Assembly (NCBI RefSeq): GCF_014982805.1
Contig: NZ_JADCKC010000001.1
Coordinates: 372,001-436,000, forward strand
Direction of reading: 5' to 3'
Source of the DNA: Gemmiger gallinarum
GTDB taxonomy: Bacteria; Bacillota; Clostridia; Oscillospirales; Ruminococcaceae
Length of the DNA: 64,000 nucleotides
Shown here one piece after another: positions 33,186 through 41,791 of the stretch. Both the position numbers and the translations under genes were made by a program. Under the pieces are notes generated by a model that saw nothing but the letters and a program-made list of their open reading frames with translations, searched no databases and was not told where the DNA came from. Position 1 is the first letter of the stretch, and every line of letters starts with the position of its first letter.

Positions 33186-34390
33186 GAAAAAACGAGGTTG
33201 CGGCCTGTGCCTGCATTGCCGCCGGTGTGATGCTGGCATTGGTGGTTGGCAGCGGCTGTGTACCGACGACCCTCTCCCCTGTTGCTGTGTCCACTCCCGC
33301 CGCAACGGCGACTCCCACGGCTACGCCGCAGCCGACGCCCACTCCGGAACCCACGCCGCTTGTGGAGACCGTTCGCTTTTCCGCATCAGGCGACGATCTG
33401 ATTCACGAGGGGCTGTACAACCAGGCCCGGGCCAGATCAGAGGACGGAGGATATGACTTCACCTACGCCTACGAGAATCTTCGGGAGTTCTACCAGCAGT
33501 TCGACGTGAACTGGCTCAATCAGGAGACCCTTGTCAACGATGCGTATGACCCTTCCGGGTATCCCTGCTTCTCCACCCCCGGGGATATCACCAATGCGTT
33601 GTATGACATCGGGTTCCGGGTGTTCAGCCTGTCCAACAACCACAGCTACGATAAGGGTGCCGGCGGCATTGCCGCATCCATGGAACATTGGGCCACTCTC
33701 CCCGACGATGTAGTGACGGCAGGCTTCTATGATCTTGATACCTATGACAACCTGTCCTATCAGACGGTCAATGGCATCACCATCGGCTATCTTTCCTACA
33801 CCGAGCATACCAACGGTCTGAATACGCCGGATGGCACCCAGTACGGTGTGGTGTATCTGAGCCAGACCGATGTGATCGAGCAGCAGATTGCCGAAATGCG
33901 CCCCAACTGTGATGTGCTGGTGGTCAGCTGCCACTGGGGCGTTGAGGGCAGCCACAATGTTACCGATTCCCAGCGCAGCATGGCACAGTGGCTGGCCGAT
34001 CAGGGCGTTGACCTCATCATCGGCACCCATCCCCACGTGACCCAGACCGCCGAATGGCTTACATCAGAGAACGGGCACGAAGCTTTCGTGGTCTATTCCC
34101 TGGGCAATTTCATCAGCGCTCAGTCGGAGCCGGACAACATGATCGGCACCCTGCTGGACATCACCTTTGAGAAAACCACGCAGCCGGACGGAACTTCTGC
34201 CGTCGAGTTGCTGGACCCCCAGCTGCATCCGGTCATCACCCAGTATGAAAACGGCTATTCCGATATTCGGGTGTATCTGTTTGAGGACTACACCGATGAA
34301 CTGGGCGCGGCACACGGCAATTTCACCCTTTCCCGTGAATACATCCAGTCTGTCCTGAACGAATCCGTCGGCGAGGAATATCTGGCCTGA
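33176..34390 (+). CDS. CapA/PgsA-family metallophosphoesterase-like protein, membrane or surface
   Basis: 404 residues. An N-terminal hydrophobic segment (9-28, ending GSGC, a possible lipobox) is followed by a Thr/Pro linker of about 30 residues (repeats of TPTP). The catalytic-like domain has ASGDDLIH, SLSNNHSYDKG, VSCHWGVE and GTHPHVTQ, the CapA (poly-gamma-glutamate) pattern. Many CapA proteins in Clostridia have no PGA genes near and no proven role; none are here. The start overlaps dapB by 10 bp. Confidence 0.82.
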   Translation: MHLRKNEVAACACIAAGVMLALVVGSGCVPTTLSPVAVSTPAATATPTATPQPTPTPEPTPLVETVRFSASGDDLIHEGLYNQARARSEDGGYDFTYAYENLREFYQQFDVNWLNQETLVNDAYDPSGYPCFSTPGDITNALYDIGFRVFSLSNNHSYDKGAGGIAASMEHWATLPDDVVTAGFYDLDTYDNLSYQTVNGITIGYLSYTEHTNGLNTPDGTQYGVVYLSQTDVIEQQIAEMRPNCDVLVVSCHWGVEGSHNVTDSQRSMAQWLADQGVDLIIGTHPHVTQTAEWLTSENGHEAFVVYSLGNFISAQSEPDNMIGTLLDITFEKTTQPDGTSAVELLDPQLHPVITQYENGYSDIRVYLFEDYTDELGAAHGNFTLSREYIQSVLNESVGEEYLA

Positions 34391-34421
34391 CGCATCTCTA
34401 TGAAAAAAGGAGGAATCCCCT

Positions 34422-34877
34422 ATGTATGGAGTCAGCAAAATCACCAGTGAGCAGAACATTATGCTCACCACCTTCCCTGCTGCGCATTACAGCGCGCAGA
34501 GCCTGGCCGAGCACCTGGACGTTTTTGCCCGCGCCGGCATTGTGGTGGACATGATCTGCCAGAGCGCCCCCAAGGGCGATTCCGTGGATTTCAGCTTTAC
34601 CACCAGCTATAAAAACTTTGCCGCTGTAATGAAGGCGCTGCCCGAGGCTGCCAAGGTCCATCCGCCTCTGATCTCGGGCGGATACTCCAAGATCAATCTC
34701 TACGGTGAGGATATGGTCACCTGCTGCGGCGTTGCCTCCCGGGCTCTCACGGCACTGGCCGGGGCCAATGTGGAGATTGCCCTGATCACCACCAGCGACC
34801 TGGACATTTCCCTGCTGATCCGCCAGCAGGATGAAGACGCCGCCCTGGCGGCTCTCAACGCGGCGTTTGAGCTGTAA
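34422..34877 (+). CDS. Free-standing double-ACT-domain protein
   Basis: 151 residues from ATG 34422 (AAAGGAGGAA). Two ACT modules: one at 1-75 (AEHLDVFARAGIVVDMICQS), one at 80-150 (SRALTALAGANVEIALITTS). They resemble the regulatory half of aspartokinase without the kinase. With asd-dapA-dapB just upstream, it may sense an amino acid or regulate an aspartokinase encoded elsewhere; that is inference. Confidence 0.8.
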   Translation: MYGVSKITSEQNIMLTTFPAAHYSAQSLAEHLDVFARAGIVVDMICQSAPKGDSVDFSFTTSYKNFAAVMKALPEAAKVHPPLISGGYSKINLYGEDMVTCCGVASRALTALAGANVEIALITTSDLDISLLIRQQDEDAALAALNAAFEL

Positions 34878-34914
34878 AAAGCGATTTCCGCCTGACAAAC
34901 GGATAAAAAGCGCA

Positions 34915-34956
34915 AGAGGAGCGACTCCGCAAAAGCGAAGCCGCTCCTCTCCTCTT
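34915..34956. terminator. Bidirectional terminator between the ACT and radical SAM genes
   Basis: AGAGGAGCG (34915-34923) pairs with CGCTCCTCT (34942-34950); the genes on either side converge here. Confidence 0.7.
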
Positions 34957-34976
34957 TATGGGGATTGATTCTTCTT

Positions 34977-36401
34977 TTAATCCTGCTTTGTGCAGGCCGC
35001 GCATGCCGCACAGGCCTTCTCGGGATGTTCCTCTGCCCAAAGGCGGTCCGCAGTGGGAGTCCACTGATCTGCGTAAGGCTTGCAGCGGCGATAGACATCG
35101 TCGGTGGATTCAGGCCTCTGCAGATCGGTACTGTGGGCACCGCTGCGCTTGACCATTTCGCCGAGAAGCTCGGGATTTTCCAGCATGGGGCAGGGCCGCA
35201 GGTGGTTCTTGTTAAAGGGCTGCCCCTTGTGGTACTCTTTGAACAGGGGCTGCTGCAGGCATTCCAGCAGGCTCTTGTCATGAATGTTGGCGTTGGAGTA
35301 ATGAATAAACACACAGGGCTCCACGTCGCCGTTGGGGTTGATGTGGGCATACTGACGGCCGCCGGCAATGCAACCGTCAATGTACTCGCCATCGTTCTGG
35401 AAATCAATGCAGAAGATTTCCTTGCCGCCGGTCAGGCCGCGGATTTCACGGACGCGATGAAGCATGTATTCACGCTGGTCCTTGTCCAGCATCAGGTTGA
35501 CATTGGCACCGTCGCCGATGGGCATATAATGGAAGTACCAGTTGAAGCGGACACCATGTGCAATCAGCATATCAATGAACTCGTCGCTGGTCACGGCCTT
35601 ATAGTTGGCAGAGGTATAGCAGATGGAGGTGCCGAAAAGCAGGCCGTTTTCCTTCATCAGGTCCATGGCGTGCAGGACCTTGCGGTAGATTCCCTCGCCG
35701 CGGCGGTCATCGTTGGATTCCTCGCTGCCCTCGATGCTCAGGAAGAAGGCCATGTTGCCCACCTTGCGGACTTCCTCACAGAATTCCTGATCGATGAGGG
35801 TTCCGTTGGTAAACAGATGGAACACCGATTCCTGGTGCTTGGCTGCCAGCTTGAGAATGTCGCTTTTGCGGCACATGGGCTCGCCGCCGGTCAGCATATA
35901 CCAGTGGATGCCCAGTTCCTCGCCTTCGGTGACCAGGCGGTCCATCTCCTCATAGCTGAGGTTGAGGCGATTGCCGTACTCAGCCGCCCAGCAGCCCTTG
36001 CAATGCAGGTTGCAGGCCGAAGTCGGATCAAACAGCAGAATCCAGGGCATATTGCACTGATACTTTTCGCGCAGCTCACAGACCTGGTTGTAACCCAACA
36101 GCATGCCTTCATAGACAAGGTTGAGGGCGTTCATCTTTAAAATATGGGGATCGATCTCGTTGATGGCCCGGTATGCAAACTGCATCCACTTGCCGTTGGG
36201 GTCGGAGACGAGCTTGCGGGCTGCATCAAAGGCTTCGTCAGGAAAACGATTTTTCAAAAGCGGCTGCGCAAGGTCAATCAGTTTGCAGGCGTTCTCAGAC
36301 ATTTTCTCGGTGCCTTTGCCGCGTACGGCATGGATGGTAGCATCGATGGCTGCGCTGAACGCTGCTCGCTGAGCGGAATGTACAATCGGATTGACTGACA
36401 T
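34977..36401 (-). CDS. Radical SAM protein with SPASM-like C-terminus
   Basis: 474 residues. The 4Fe-4S motif CNLHCKGC has cysteines at 130, 134 and 137; GGEPMCR and LSIEGSEESNDDRRG are barrel motifs. The C-terminal third has further cysteines (CIDF, CIAGG, CVFIH, CPML) and ends with the regular ACAACAACTKQD. The N-terminal 110 residues are a helical region. It resembles peptide- or heme-modifying family members, not the sulfatase-maturing enzyme (no C-x-x-x-C-x-Y-C). No peptide substrate gene is visible next to it. Divergent from a TetR regulator. Confidence 0.87.
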   Translation of the reverse strand: MSVNPIVHSAQRAAFSAAIDATIHAVRGKGTEKMSENACKLIDLAQPLLKNRFPDEAFDAARKLVSDPNGKWMQFAYRAINEIDPHILKMNALNLVYEGMLLGYNQVCELREKYQCNMPWILLFDPTSACNLHCKGCWAAEYGNRLNLSYEEMDRLVTEGEELGIHWYMLTGGEPMCRKSDILKLAAKHQESVFHLFTNGTLIDQEFCEEVRKVGNMAFFLSIEGSEESNDDRRGEGIYRKVLHAMDLMKENGLLFGTSICYTSANYKAVTSDEFIDMLIAHGVRFNWYFHYMPIGDGANVNLMLDKDQREYMLHRVREIRGLTGGKEIFCIDFQNDGEYIDGCIAGGRQYAHINPNGDVEPCVFIHYSNANIHDKSLLECLQQPLFKEYHKGQPFNKNHLRPCPMLENPELLGEMVKRSGAHSTDLQRPESTDDVYRRCKPYADQWTPTADRLWAEEHPEKACAACAACTKQD

Positions 36402-36490
36402 ATTGTATTACCTCACAATTCATATAGGACCGGTACCGCAAGGGCACCAAACAATGTCATCATTATAGTTTTCTGCCCCCTTGATTACCA

Positions 36491-36521
36491 TGTGCAAAAT
36501 CCGACTTTTGTGCAAAATACG
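36491..36521. promoter_or_regulatory. Direct repeats in the divergent radical SAM / TetR spacer
   Basis: TGTGCAAAATNCG occurs at 36491 and 36509, 18 bp apart. The 358-bp spacer (36402-36759) also has an extended -10 box TGCTATAAT (36639-36647) for the TetR gene and a GAATTC-N8-GAATTC repeat. Candidate operators for the TetR protein. Confidence 0.4.
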
Positions 36522-36759
36522 GGGCTTTATCCTCAAAATTCCAAGAAAAGCCACAGCATTTTGGGGAATTCTTCTGCCAGAATTCTTTCAAAACAATCAT
36601 TTTTTGCCATTATGTGGGTATTAAATAAAGACATCTTATGCTATAATAATTCCATGAATTTTGTAGGAATTCACATTCCTGCATTTCAACGGCAAACATC
36701 GGGCGGGATGTTCCCCTGTCCATATACATAAACCGCAGCGTGCGGAGGAGTATCGTCCC

Positions 36760-37380
36760 ATGGGAGGAGCAAACAATACAAAAAACCTTCTGGCGGAAAG
36801 TCTGCAGGATCTGATGCGGACGCATCCCCTGGAAAAGATTTCGGTCAACGATATCGTGGAACACGCGGGTGTCGGCCGCAATACATTCTATTACCACTTT
36901 GCCGACAAATATGATCTGGTCAACTGGTGTTTTCAAAAAGGAATCATGCAGTTTCTGACGGAAAGTCCCTCCCTTGGCAACTGGCAGAGCATTTTAGAGC
37001 AGCTGGAACAGTATTTTCGAGAGCATCAGGTCTTTTATACCAATGCCCTGAGTTATACCGGCCAGAACAATCTGCGGGATTACATCCAGCAATTTCTAAG
37101 CGGTGTTCTTGTCCAGCGCCTGAGAGAGGCACAGGCTATGCAGGGACAAAAGGAAGAGCTGAGCGAAAGTGAGCTTCGCTTTGCGGGGAACTTTCTCTCC
37201 GGTGCACTCATGGGCATTCTGCTGCCCTGGGTACAGAGCGGTATGAAAGGCCATATCGCCAACTGCTACAACTGTCTGCGCAGCCTTTGCTCCGGGCGGA
37301 TGACGCAAATCTTTTTTGCTGTCCCTACAGAGGAATTGCCCGCCTTTAATGCTCCGGAAGAAGATTGCACCAGCCGGTGA
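36760..37380 (+). CDS. TetR/AcrR-family regulator
   Basis: 206 residues from ATG 36760 (GGAGGAG). HTH at 8-50 (ESLQDLMRTHPLEKISVNDIVEHAGVGRNTFYYHF), followed by a C-terminal domain of the DhaS/TetR_C_33 kind. Divergent from the radical SAM gene, which is its most likely target. Confidence 0.85.
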   Translation: MGGANNTKNLLAESLQDLMRTHPLEKISVNDIVEHAGVGRNTFYYHFADKYDLVNWCFQKGIMQFLTESPSLGNWQSILEQLEQYFREHQVFYTNALSYTGQNNLRDYIQQFLSGVLVQRLREAQAMQGQKEELSESELRFAGNFLSGALMGILLPWVQSGMKGHIANCYNCLRSLCSGRMTQIFFAVPTEELPAFNAPEEDCTSR

Positions 37381-37399
37381 GAGATCTGCATCAAACAAA

Positions 37400-37446
37400 A
37401 ATCAGCCCGAACCATCCGCGAATTTCGCGGTGGATTCGGGCTGATT
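37400..37446. terminator. Bidirectional terminator
   Basis: 12-bp stem AATCAGCCCGAA / TTCGGGCTGATT with an inner CCGCG-AATTT-CGCGG hairpin between convergent genes. Confidence 0.85.
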
Positions 37447-37465
37447 TCATTATACAAAGATCCAA

Positions 37466-38401
37466 TCAGTGATACATGGGCATATCCGGGGAAATGATCG
37501 GCCGGACTCGGGTAGATACCTGCATGGGCATATGGCTGCTGATCACAGCCAGATCACTTTCCAGATCAATGAGGAACAGCTGGCCATCGGCCTTCAGGCG
37601 ATCGTTCCAGATGCGTCTGCGCAGATCCTCTGAGGCGTCCTCAGGCATTCCCGCCTTGCGGGAAAAAATACAGGCCGGTGTATAGCGCGCCAGCTCCTCC
37701 AGCCACGCAGACTGGAATGCCTCTTCCAATTGGGAAGCATCCAGATGCAAAAACGCTGCTTGAAGTGTGTGATGTTCCGAGAGAAAAGTGAACGCCTCCC
37801 GGGCGGCAGGAGTCAAAGACGGGCTTTTCAGATAAACAGAGGGCATGACATTGGGGAGTTTCCCCAGTTCTGCTGCCCCGGATTTGGTCAGATATTCCGG
37901 CTCAATGACAAGGTGAAAGACACTTTGCGGATGGCGGGTGATCAGTTCAGTCAGTGCTGTGCTGAGCGGCCCCTTAAGGTAAAGACACCAAAAATAACTT
38001 CCGCTTGACTCCGCTTTTTCAATTTCCGTCGCAAGTTCAGGGTCGTCGCTGGTGGAGAAGGTCAGCCATGCGGCGGGAAGCCCCTGTCGTGCTGCCTCGG
38101 CCAGCTTTTCGGAACCATACAGCATGCAGCCGAATCCAAAATTCACGCCCAGCGTGCAGAGAGTGTTTTCCGAAACAGTGCGGATCAAACGCTGCGTCAT
38201 GATGTAATACGGGGGATCCGGCTGTTCCAGAACGGTCTGGGCATAATCAAAAAAGGTCCTGGCAAGCGGGTCCTTTGCCAGAAAAGCGCACATGTCCACA
38301 TAGTTGCGCAGCTGGCGAAGGCCATCACGACGTACGTCATCAATGGCGCGGCGCCCCAGTGTCATTGCAAAAATGCGCGTACTGTTATAGTCCAGGCCCA
38401 T
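37466..38401 (-). CDS. Unrecognised 311-residue protein behind mutS2
   Basis: Starts at ATG 38401 (AGGAAAGAAGG upstream), 21 bp after mutS2. No known motif. Alternating hydrophobic strands and helices (LGVNFGFGCMLYG, AAWLTFSTSDDPE, SVFHLVIEPEYLTKSG, AAFLHLDASQ) read like a TIM-barrel-type fold, even like a radical SAM core that lacks its cysteines. No signal peptide. The last 30 residues are beta-rich (SDLAVISSHMPMQVSTRVRPI). Confidence 0.7.
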   Translation of the reverse strand: MGLDYNSTRIFAMTLGRRAIDDVRRDGLRQLRNYVDMCAFLAKDPLARTFFDYAQTVLEQPDPPYYIMTQRLIRTVSENTLCTLGVNFGFGCMLYGSEKLAEAARQGLPAAWLTFSTSDDPELATEIEKAESSGSYFWCLYLKGPLSTALTELITRHPQSVFHLVIEPEYLTKSGAAELGKLPNVMPSVYLKSPSLTPAAREAFTFLSEHHTLQAAFLHLDASQLEEAFQSAWLEELARYTPACIFSRKAGMPEDASEDLRRRIWNDRLKADGQLFLIDLESDLAVISSHMPMQVSTRVRPIISPDMPMYH

Positions 38402-38422
38402 AGAAAACGCCTTCTTTCCTGT

Positions 38423-40798
38423 TTATTTCAGTTCCACAACCGTAACGCCGGTTTCACCCTCGCCATACCGACCAAGACGGAAACTCTTGACGTTTTTGTG
38501 TGTGCGCAGATGCTTTTGAATCGCTGCGCGCAGGGCTCCTGTGCCCTTTCCGTGAATGATGTAGACGGTCTGCTGTCCCCGCAATACAGCGCTGTCAATG
38601 AACTTGTCAGTCTCGGCCAGTGCTTCCTCCACGGTATACCCCAGAAGATTGAGTTCCATACTGGCCTTGCGGTCATGATCCAGATGCAGACGGGTCTGGC
38701 CCCGGGGCGGCTGGCGCTTGGGGGCTTTCTGCATCTTGTCAGGGGCACGCAGCCCGCTGAGCGGGACTTTGGTCTTCAAAATGCCTGCGCGGACCTCCAC
38801 AAGCCCGTCGCGGTCGGGGCGGGCCGTGACGGTAGCCAGCTGATTGAGCTCCGCAATGACAACCTCCTGCCCTACCGAAACTTCCTTCAGCGGGACGTAG
38901 TTTTTCTCGGTATTTTGCCTGCTCTCGGTGCGGGAGAGAATCTTTTCCGTATCCTTGCGGGCGATTTCCCGAGCGCGCACGGCACGCTGAGAGGCACTGA
39001 TCTTTTCTTCCTTCTGCAGTTTGCGCAGTTCATCGGTCAGGGTATAGGCTTCGTTCTGCACATTCTGAATGAGGTCATGGGCCTTCCGGCGGGCCTCGGC
39101 AAGTTCCTGCTCGCCCTTCCGGATCAGCTCATCCCGCTGCTTTTCGGCACTGGCCAGAGCGTTCTCCGCCTCGCTGCGTGCCTGTTCCGCGTCATCCTGT
39201 GCGGCCTTGAGCTGAAGTTTCAGATCATCCAGCTGGGCCAGAACACTGTCCAGGCGCTTGTCGTCGTTGGACATGTGAGCTCTTGCCGCATCGATGATTT
39301 CCTCCGGAATGCCCAGTTTGGCACTGATGAGAAACGCATTGGACTTGCCCGGTACGCCCACGCTCAGCTTGTAGGTGGGCATCAGGCTTTCCACGTCGAA
39401 CTCGCAGCTGGCATTCACCACCCCGGGAGTCTCCAGCGCATAGACCTTGAGCTCGGCATAGTGAGTGGTCGCCATAAGCAGGGCTCCCTGCCGCCGCAGT
39501 CGTTCCAGAATGCTGACGGCAAGTGCCGCGCCCTCGGCAGGATCGGTGCCGGCGCCCAGCTCATCCAGAAGCACCAGAGTCCCCTGCCCTGCCAGTTCCA
39601 GAATGCCGGTAATGCGCTTCATGTGGCCGGAAAAGGTGGAAAGGCTCTGTTCAATACTCTGTTCGTCGCCGATATCCACCAGGTATTCCTCAAAGCAGCA
39701 GACCTTGCTGCTCTCGTGGGCCGGAATCAGAAAGCCATGCTGTGCCATGGCGTTGAGCAGCCCCGCTGTCTTGAGGGAGACTGTCTTGCCGCCGGTGTTG
39801 GGGCCGGTGATGACCAGGGTATCATACTCGTACCCCAGGGCGATGTCCACGGGGACGACCTTTTTCTTGTCGATAAGGGGGTGCCGGGCACGCTTGAGAG
39901 AAAAGCTGTGGTTGTCGCTCACCTCGGGCATAAAGGCATTTTGCTCCACGGCCAACCGGGACTTTGCCAGCAGCAGGTCGATCTGAAGCATAGCCTCGTA
40001 GCTGTGAGAGAACTGCGGCTCCATCTGGGCAACCTGGGAGGAAAACGCCGACAGGATGCGAGTGATTTCCTCCTGCTCCTGGGCGCGCAGCTGCATGATT
40101 TTGGCGTTTGCCTCCACCACTGCCGTGGGCTCCACGAAAATGGTTGCTCCGGTGGAGGATACATCATGGATGATGCCTCCGATCTCACCGCGGTATTCGG
40201 CGCGGACCGGGACCACGTAACGACCGTTTCTCAGCGAGACAACGGCATCCTGCAAAAATTTGTTGGTGGTGGAGTTTTTGATGATGTTGTCCAGCTTGGT
40301 TCGGATGGAATCCTCCGTAGCACGGATCTTGCGGCGCAGGTCCCGCAAGGTGGCGCTGGCGGTATCCGCCATTTCCTCCGGCGAGAGAATGGACTCGGTG
40401 ATCTGGCGTTCCAGCACCGGTTCCGGGCTCAGGGCATAAAACAGGTCGTCCACCGGCAGCATGTCATGGTCGGACATGCCGTACCATTGGGAAAGACCCG
40501 CAAAATTGCGCAGGGTGGCTGCCACTTCCAGCAGTTCCCCCATGGAGAGAATTCCACCCTTGACCGCATGTGCGGCGATCCGGCGAACATCCGAAACAGC
40601 CCCGAACCGGGGGCTGCCGTTTTTGATTAAAAGTGAGTTGATCGCGTTGGTCTGAGAAAGTGCCCAGCGCTCCTCTTCGGGAGTGGGATAGGGCTCGATG
40701 GCCGCCATCATCTCTTTTGTCTCGCGGCAGGCGCAAAGCTGCACAGCGCGGGCGATGACCTTATCCAGTTCCAGTGTAACGCGGTAAGCTGTTTCCAT
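38423..40798 (-). CDS. mutS2: Endonuclease MutS2
   Basis: 791 residues, usual for the family. The MutS-type core has the P-loop GPNTGGKTVSLKTAG and Walker B LVLLDELGAGTDP; a coiled coil (about 510-620) precedes the C-terminal Smr nuclease domain (ELNLLGYTVEEAL, IHGKGTGALR). In Firmicutes it acts in recombination control and rescue of collided ribosomes. It starts 5 bp after recO and is followed by the unknown 311-residue gene. Confidence 0.95.
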   Translation of the reverse strand: METAYRVTLELDKVIARAVQLCACRETKEMMAAIEPYPTPEEERWALSQTNAINSLLIKNGSPRFGAVSDVRRIAAHAVKGGILSMGELLEVAATLRNFAGLSQWYGMSDHDMLPVDDLFYALSPEPVLERQITESILSPEEMADTASATLRDLRRKIRATEDSIRTKLDNIIKNSTTNKFLQDAVVSLRNGRYVVPVRAEYRGEIGGIIHDVSSTGATIFVEPTAVVEANAKIMQLRAQEQEEITRILSAFSSQVAQMEPQFSHSYEAMLQIDLLLAKSRLAVEQNAFMPEVSDNHSFSLKRARHPLIDKKKVVPVDIALGYEYDTLVITGPNTGGKTVSLKTAGLLNAMAQHGFLIPAHESSKVCCFEEYLVDIGDEQSIEQSLSTFSGHMKRITGILELAGQGTLVLLDELGAGTDPAEGAALAVSILERLRRQGALLMATTHYAELKVYALETPGVVNASCEFDVESLMPTYKLSVGVPGKSNAFLISAKLGIPEEIIDAARAHMSNDDKRLDSVLAQLDDLKLQLKAAQDDAEQARSEAENALASAEKQRDELIRKGEQELAEARRKAHDLIQNVQNEAYTLTDELRKLQKEEKISASQRAVRAREIARKDTEKILSRTESRQNTEKNYVPLKEVSVGQEVVIAELNQLATVTARPDRDGLVEVRAGILKTKVPLSGLRAPDKMQKAPKRQPPRGQTRLHLDHDRKASMELNLLGYTVEEALAETDKFIDSAVLRGQQTVYIIHGKGTGALRAAIQKHLRTHKNVKSFRLGRYGEGETGVTVVELK

Positions 40799-40803
40799 GT
40801 AGT

Positions 40804-41553
40804 TTACTCCGATATGACTGATTTTAAGAAGTCCAGGCTTTTCAGTCCCTGGCCCAGATGGGCAAGCAGGTATTTCTCCCCCGCCCCGCCCAACAGGCGC
40901 AGGCTTGCGGGAGCCAGGGTAAAGCCAAACAATTTTTTATCTTCGGCAAGACAAATATGCCGCAGCGCATACAGCGCTCCGGTGTCCAGATTGGGCGTAC
41001 GGCGGATCTTTTCTGCACAGTCGCTGCACAGAAGGGTACCCTCCTCGGGATCGAGATAAAACCCTCCGCCCTCGTATTTTCCGCAGGATGCACAGGCCAG
41101 GATCTGCGGCATATAGCCGGAGAGAGACATGGCCCGCATCTCGTAGATCACCTTGATCTGGCGCAGCGGGCGCTTGTTCTCACTGATCATATACAGGCAG
41201 TTGAGGAGCAATCGAAGGTGTTCTTCCGACTCCGGCGGTGCCGGGGACAATGCCACCGCAATCTCCGCCAGATACATGGCAAGCGCCATGCCTTCCACGC
41301 TTTGGGAAAGGCCGTGAAATACCTTTTTCACCTGTGCGCTGTCGATGAAATGGCTGGAACGCCCCTGTGTGATGACAAACTCCGAATAGCAGAACAATCC
41401 GCATGCGCTGAACAGCTTGTTTTTCAGCCGCAGACTGCCCCGTGCCGAGGCCGACACCACACCCAGGTCAGGGGTCAGGATCGTCAGAATCTGATCTGCC
41501 TCCCCCACCTTGACTTGCCGTAGCACAAGCCCCGTCGTCGCCGTCTGCTGCAT
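40804..41553 (-). CDS. recO: DNA repair protein RecO
   Basis: 249 residues from ATG 41553 (GGGAAGGAC upstream); the frame extends further but runs into yqzL. N-terminal OB fold (TGLVLRQVKVGEADQI), then a zinc site ACASCG and LLCSDC. It loads RecA onto SSB-coated DNA with RecR. Lies between yqzL/era and mutS2. Confidence 0.93.
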   Translation of the reverse strand: MQQTATTGLVLRQVKVGEADQILTILTPDLGVVSASARGSLRLKNKLFSACGLFCYSEFVITQGRSSHFIDSAQVKKVFHGLSQSVEGMALAMYLAEIAVALSPAPPESEEHLRLLLNCLYMISENKRPLRQIKVIYEMRAMSLSGYMPQILACASCGKYEGGGFYLDPEEGTLLCSDCAEKIRRTPNLDTGALYALRHICLAEDKKLFGFTLAPASLRLLGGAGEKYLLAHLGQGLKSLDFLKSVISE

Positions 41554-41677
41554 AGCTGTCCTTCCCGGATAACGCATCCCCCACTTGCTGATGCGTCTTG
41601 TAATCCAAGTAATAATAAATGTTGCCCGTCTCGGCAAACCGTTTCCAGGGATCGTCCGCTCCGCCCATGAAATGCAT
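41468..41677 (-). CDS. YqzL-like small protein overlapping recO
   Basis: 69 residues from ATG 41677 (AGAGGGG); a GTG at 41755 is possible. DDPWKRFAETGNIYYYLDYK is the YqzL signature (W-x3-F-x3-G-x3-Y-x2-Y), always found between era and recO. The end runs 86 bases into recO with a Gly/Asp-rich tail that the family normally lacks, so either the overlap is real or the stop was lost. Confidence 0.7.
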   Translation of the reverse strand: MHFMGGADDPWKRFAETGNIYYYLDYKTHQQVGDALSGKDSYAADGDDGACATASQGGGGRSDSDDPDP

Positions 41678-41791
41678 ATCCGGCCCCTCTTTCCATAGTG
41701 ATTGTACCGTCCATTGTACGGCGTCCGCCACGGAAATGTTGTCCAACCGGGTCACAGGAAAGTTTTGCCTTATTTGGAATATTTTTATAAT

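Noticed and set aside
31083-33305. 740-codon minus-strand open frame across dapA and dapB
   Set aside because: It covers two conserved lysine genes in antisense; long shadow frames are common in G+C-rich genes with biased third positions.
34977-36401. Radical SAM protein as the maturing enzyme for the sulfatase at 52 kb
   Set aside because: The cluster motif is C-x3-C-x2-C with CKGC rather than the C-x-Y-C form of sulfatase-maturing enzymes, and the genes are 16 kb apart with no link.
38498-40630. 710-codon plus-strand frame opposite mutS2
   Set aside because: Antisense shadow of an intact MutS2 with P-loop and Smr domain.
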